This document shows positions 6,810-9,050 of a DNA stretch of 9,050 nt, piece after piece; within the stretch, counting starts at the first letter, position 1, and the number at the start of each line of letters is the position of its first letter. The DNA is from Ignavibacteria bacterium (lineage in GTDB: Bacteria; Bacteroidota; Ignavibacteria; UBA10030; SZUA-254): assembly GCA_005877655.1 (NCBI GenBank), contig VBOC01000084.1, forward strand, positions 1 through 9,050, read 5' to 3'. The translations under genes and the position numbers were made by a program. A model generated the notes under the pieces. That model ran no database searches, was not told where the DNA came from, and saw only the letters and a list, made by a program, of their open reading frames with translations.

Positions 6810-7238
6810 ATGCCTGTACGATCAGCGAATGCAGTCTGGGAGGGAGATTTGAAATCGGGGAAGGGCGTAATGAAGCTCTCCAGCGGCGCATTCCAGGGCG
6901 CCTACTCATTTTCATCGCGTTTCGAAGAAGGGACGGGAACAAATCCGGAGGAGCTCATTGCTGCCGCGCATGCAGGCTGTTTTTCAATGGCTTTCTCGAA
7001 CGGGCTTGCGAAGGCCGGTTTCGTGCCGAAGAAGGTCCCGACCACCGCGAGAGCAAAGCTGGAAAAGGTCGGCGAGGGGTTCAAGATAACCACAATCGAG
7101 CTCTCGACCGAGGGTCAGGTGCCCGGCATTGACGAACAAAAGTTCCAGGAGGTCGCCGAAGGCGCCAAGAAGAATTGCCCGGTCTCCCAGGCCCTGGCCG
7201 GTGTGAACATCATACTTCAAGCGAAACTGTTGAAATAG
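6810..7238 (+). CDS. osmC: OsmC-family peroxiredoxin (organic hydroperoxide reductase)
   Basis: OsmC reduces organic and inorganic peroxides in the cytoplasm using two reactive cysteines. The 142-residue protein matches the E. coli OsmC subfamily over its full length: N-terminal AVWEGDLKSGKG, then SRFEEGTGTNPEELIAAAHA with the conserved arginine (Arg37) and glutamate (Glu48), then the peroxidatic Cys57 in AGCFSMAFS and the resolving Cys123 in KKNCPVSQAL. VPGID (104-108) is also a subfamily mark. The start is firm: AAGGA at 6798-6802 sits seven bases before the ATG, and this is the best ribosome binding site among the intact genes here. It is transcribed away from the propeller gene. A stress-response role (peroxide, osmotic or stationary phase) is known for the family; control by the upstream repeats is inference. 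Confidence 0.96.
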   Translation: MPVRSANAVWEGDLKSGKGVMKLSSGAFQGAYSFSSRFEEGTGTNPEELIAAAHAGCFSMAFSNGLAKAGFVPKKVPTTARAKLEKVGEGFKITTIELSTEGQVPGIDEQKFQEVAEGAKKNCPVSQALAGVNIILQAKLLK

Positions 7239-7309
7239 TCGCAGACGGTTGTAAATTCCAAAGCCGGGTAGATCGTCTGTACCGGGCCCATGGTCGCAGT
7301 TCCGACGCC

Positions 7310-7362
7310 TGCCGAGATCACGCTCTTGCCCGGTCTTGGCAAGCGCGTGATGCTCTTCGGCA
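7310..7362 (+). terminator. Large hairpin between osmC and the SulP gene, possible terminator
   Basis: ATCACGCTCTTGCC (7317-7330) and GGCAAGCGCGTGAT (7338-7351) pair over 14 positions with one mismatch around a 7-base loop (CGGTCTT). An outer 6-bp stem, TGCCGA (7310-7315) with TCGGCA (7357-7362), is separated by a small internal loop. The structure is strong, but no T-run follows directly, so it is not a standard intrinsic terminator. It may be a structured RNA end, a protein site or a leader element for the SulP gene. A short open frame (7290-7412) overlaps it. Confidence 0.4.
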
Positions 7363-7416
7363 TGCGATGGCCCCTGATTGTTCTCGTCTCACTTCTCTCC
7401 TCGCGGACCTAGCCCT

Positions 7417-9050
7417 GTGTTAAAGCCGAAGTTATTCACGATGCTCAGGCACTACTCCCGCGAGCAGTTTTTTTCCGATCTCGGCGCGGGGGTTATTGTG
7501 GGGATCGTGGCACTCCCGTTGTCGATCGCGTTCGCCATCGCCTCCGGAGTGAGTCCGGAGAAAGGGCTGTATACCGCCGTGATCGGAGGATTCATCATCT
7601 CGGCGTTGGGGGGCAGCAGAGTCCAGATCGGCGGCCCGACCGGCGCGTTCGTGGTGCTCGTCTACGGAATCGTTCAAACCTACGGCGTCGCCGGATTAAC
7701 CGTCGCCACGCTGCTGGCGGGAGTGATCCTTATCATCATGGGATTCGCCCGATTCGGCTCCGCCATTAAATTCATTCCGTATCCGGTTGTTGTCGGTTTT
7801 ACGAGCGGGATCGCCCTGATCATTTTTTCATCTCAGATCAGAGACTTTCTCGGCCTGGAAATGGGAGCAGTGCCGGTCGATTTTGCCCAGAAGCTGATCG
7901 CGTTCGGACAGCACCTGGGTTCGATCAATTATTATGCGCTCGCGATCAGCACAGGGTCGGTTGTGCTGATATTGGTCTGGCAGAGATTCTCGCACCGAAT
8001 CCCCGGATCGCTGGCGGCACTTTTGATCTCGACAGCGGTCGTTCAGCTTTTCCACCTACCGGTCGAAACAATCGGCACACGATTCGGCGCGATCTCGGCC
8101 TCTCTTCCGGCTCCCGCAATTCCGGGGCTGGACTTCGCAACCATTAGGAATCTTATTCAACCCGCGACCACAATCGCTCTTCTCGCGGGGATCGAATCGT
8201 TACTATCGGCCGTCGTTGCCGATGGAATGATCGGCGGCAAGCACCGTTCCAACATGGAGTTGATCGCGCAGGGTGTGGCTAATGTCGTCTCGCCGATGTT
8301 CGGCGGCTTGCCTGCAACCGGAGCAATAGCCCGTACGGCAACGAACATCAAAAACGGGGGGCGCACCCCGGTGGCCGGCATCGTCCATGCGCTGCTGCTT
8401 CTCCTGATCGTGCTATTTTTCGGGCGCTGGGCGACGATGATCCCGCTCTCCTGCCTGGCCGGGATTCTGCTTGTGGTATCCTATAATATGAGCGAGTGGC
8501 GTTCCTTCCGGTCCCTCCTCAGGAGCCCGAGGAGCGACGTTGTCGTGCTTCTCACAACATTCGGACTGACGGTGCTGTTCGATCTGACGGTTGCGATCGA
8601 GATCGGCGTCGTGCTGTCGGTATTCCTGTTCATGCGCCGGATGGCGCTCGTGACAAATGTCGGCGTCGTGACGCGCGGATTTCAGGATGAAGAAGAGATT
8701 GACGATCCGAACGCGATCGACAAACGGGTCGTTCCCGCCGGGGTGGAGGTGTATGAGGTGAACGGGCCGTTTTTCTTCGGCGCCGCCTACAAATTCGAGG
8801 AAGCGATGAACCTCGTGGAGAAGTCGCCAAAGGTCAGGATCATCCGGATGCGCAATGTGCCTGCCGTCGATTCCACCGGTCTTCACGTCCTGGAACAGGT
8901 TTTGAAGAGCTGCAGGAAACACCGCATCGTTCTCATCGTATCGGACATTCACACGCAGCCTCTTTACGCGCTGGAGCAGTCGGGGTTGATCCGGACGATC
9001 GGGGAAGAAAATATTTTCGGAAACATCGATGATGCCCTGAACCGCGCCCG
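7417..9050 (+). CDS. SulP-family anion permease with C-terminal STAS domain, 3'-truncated
   Basis: SulP (SLC26-type) inner-membrane carriers move sulfate, bicarbonate or dicarboxylates; the substrate here is not determinable. The frame stays open to the window end (about 544 residues). Family features include [49 protein letters not shown] in the substrate-binding region, [16 protein letters not shown], then [26 protein letters not shown], and a final membrane part ending [10 protein letters not shown]. From about residue 439 a STAS domain follows ([18 protein letters not shown], with DSTG at 485-488). I chose GTG 7417 because the preceding residues LKPKLFT resemble the usual start 'KPKLFT.L..YS' of relatives; ATG 7441 is the conservative alternative. 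Neither has a clear ribosome binding site. Roughly the last 10-20 residues are missing. Confidence 0.93.
   Translation, partial: MLKPKLFTMLRHYSREQFFSDLGAGVIVGIVALPLSIAFAIASGVSPEKGLYTAVIGGFIISALGGSRVQIGGPTGAFVVLVYGIVQTYGVAGLTVATLLAGVILIIMGFARFGSAIKFIPYPVVVGFTSGIALIIFSSQIRDFLGLEMGAVPVDFAQKLIAFGQHLGSINYYALAISTGSVVLILVWQRFSHRIPGSLAALLISTAVVQLFHLPVETIGTRFGAISASLPAPAIPGLDFATIRNLIQPATTIALLAGIESLLSAVVADGMIGGKHRSNMELIAQGVANVVSPMFGGLPATGAIARTATNIKNGGRTPVAGIVHALLLLLIVLFFGRWATMIPLSCLAGILLVVSYNMSEWRSFRSLLRSPRSDVVVLLTTFGLTVLFDLTVAIEIGVVLSVFLFMRRMALVTNVGVVTRGFQDEEEIDDPNAIDKRVVPAGVEVYEVNGPFFFGAAYKFEEAMNLVEKSPKVRIIRMRNVPAVDSTGLHVLEQVLKSCRKHRIVLIVSDIHTQPLYALEQSGLIRTIGEENIFGNIDDALNRA

Noticed and set aside
8413..8952. 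179-codon minus-strand open frame opposite the SulP gene
   Set aside because: It lies entirely inside the intact SulP frame, is rich in His/Arg/Asp as antisense frames are, and has no recognisable domain.

Overview
The window reads as chromosomal DNA from a bacterium of the Fibrobacterota-Chlorobiota-Bacteroidota group. The best clue is a surface protein whose C-terminus is a type IX secretion (T9SS) sorting domain: QNFPNPFNPSARIEY, then LGQEV, then SSLPSGVYLYRLQAG. The style of its repeats recalls Ignavibacteria-like lineages, but that placement is inference. Most genes are moderately GC-rich, about 60% in the lines I counted.

Layout, left to right. (1) 1-810 (+): C-terminal two thirds of enolase. 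(2) 848-1714 (-): an AT-richer two-gene cassette, a Panacea/DUF4065 protein followed with no gap by a RelE/ParE-like protein, best read as a toxin-antitoxin module. (3) 1845-3272 (+): a complete phosphoglucomutase/phosphomannomutase-family enzyme. (4) 3427-4619 (+): a major facilitator transporter broken near 4420 by a frameshift and an apparent short deletion. (5) 4616-6544 (-): a secreted seven-bladed beta-propeller protein with an SdrD-B-like domain, a duplicated WNM domain and the T9SS tail; it is also broken, in blade 5 and at its signal peptide and start codon. (6) 6810-7238 (+): OsmC peroxiredoxin with a good ribosome binding site and operator-like upstream repeats. (7) 7417-9050 (+): SulP-family anion permease with a C-terminal STAS domain, cut by the window end.

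Enolase and the phosphohexomutase belong to central sugar metabolism, and the toxin-antitoxin cassette lies between them like an insertion. The transporter and surface protein converge and share one CTAG as stop codons on both strands. OsmC and SulP run in the same direction but are separated by a large hairpin.

I did not find a clearly new multi-gene system. The points most worth a second look are the Panacea/ParE-like pair, the three frame-breaking lesions in the two convergent genes (one beside an ACG codon placed exactly where an ATG should follow a perfect Shine-Dalgarno sequence), the duplicated WNM domain, and the repeats upstream of osmC. No tRNA, rRNA, CRISPR array or insertion sequence was seen.
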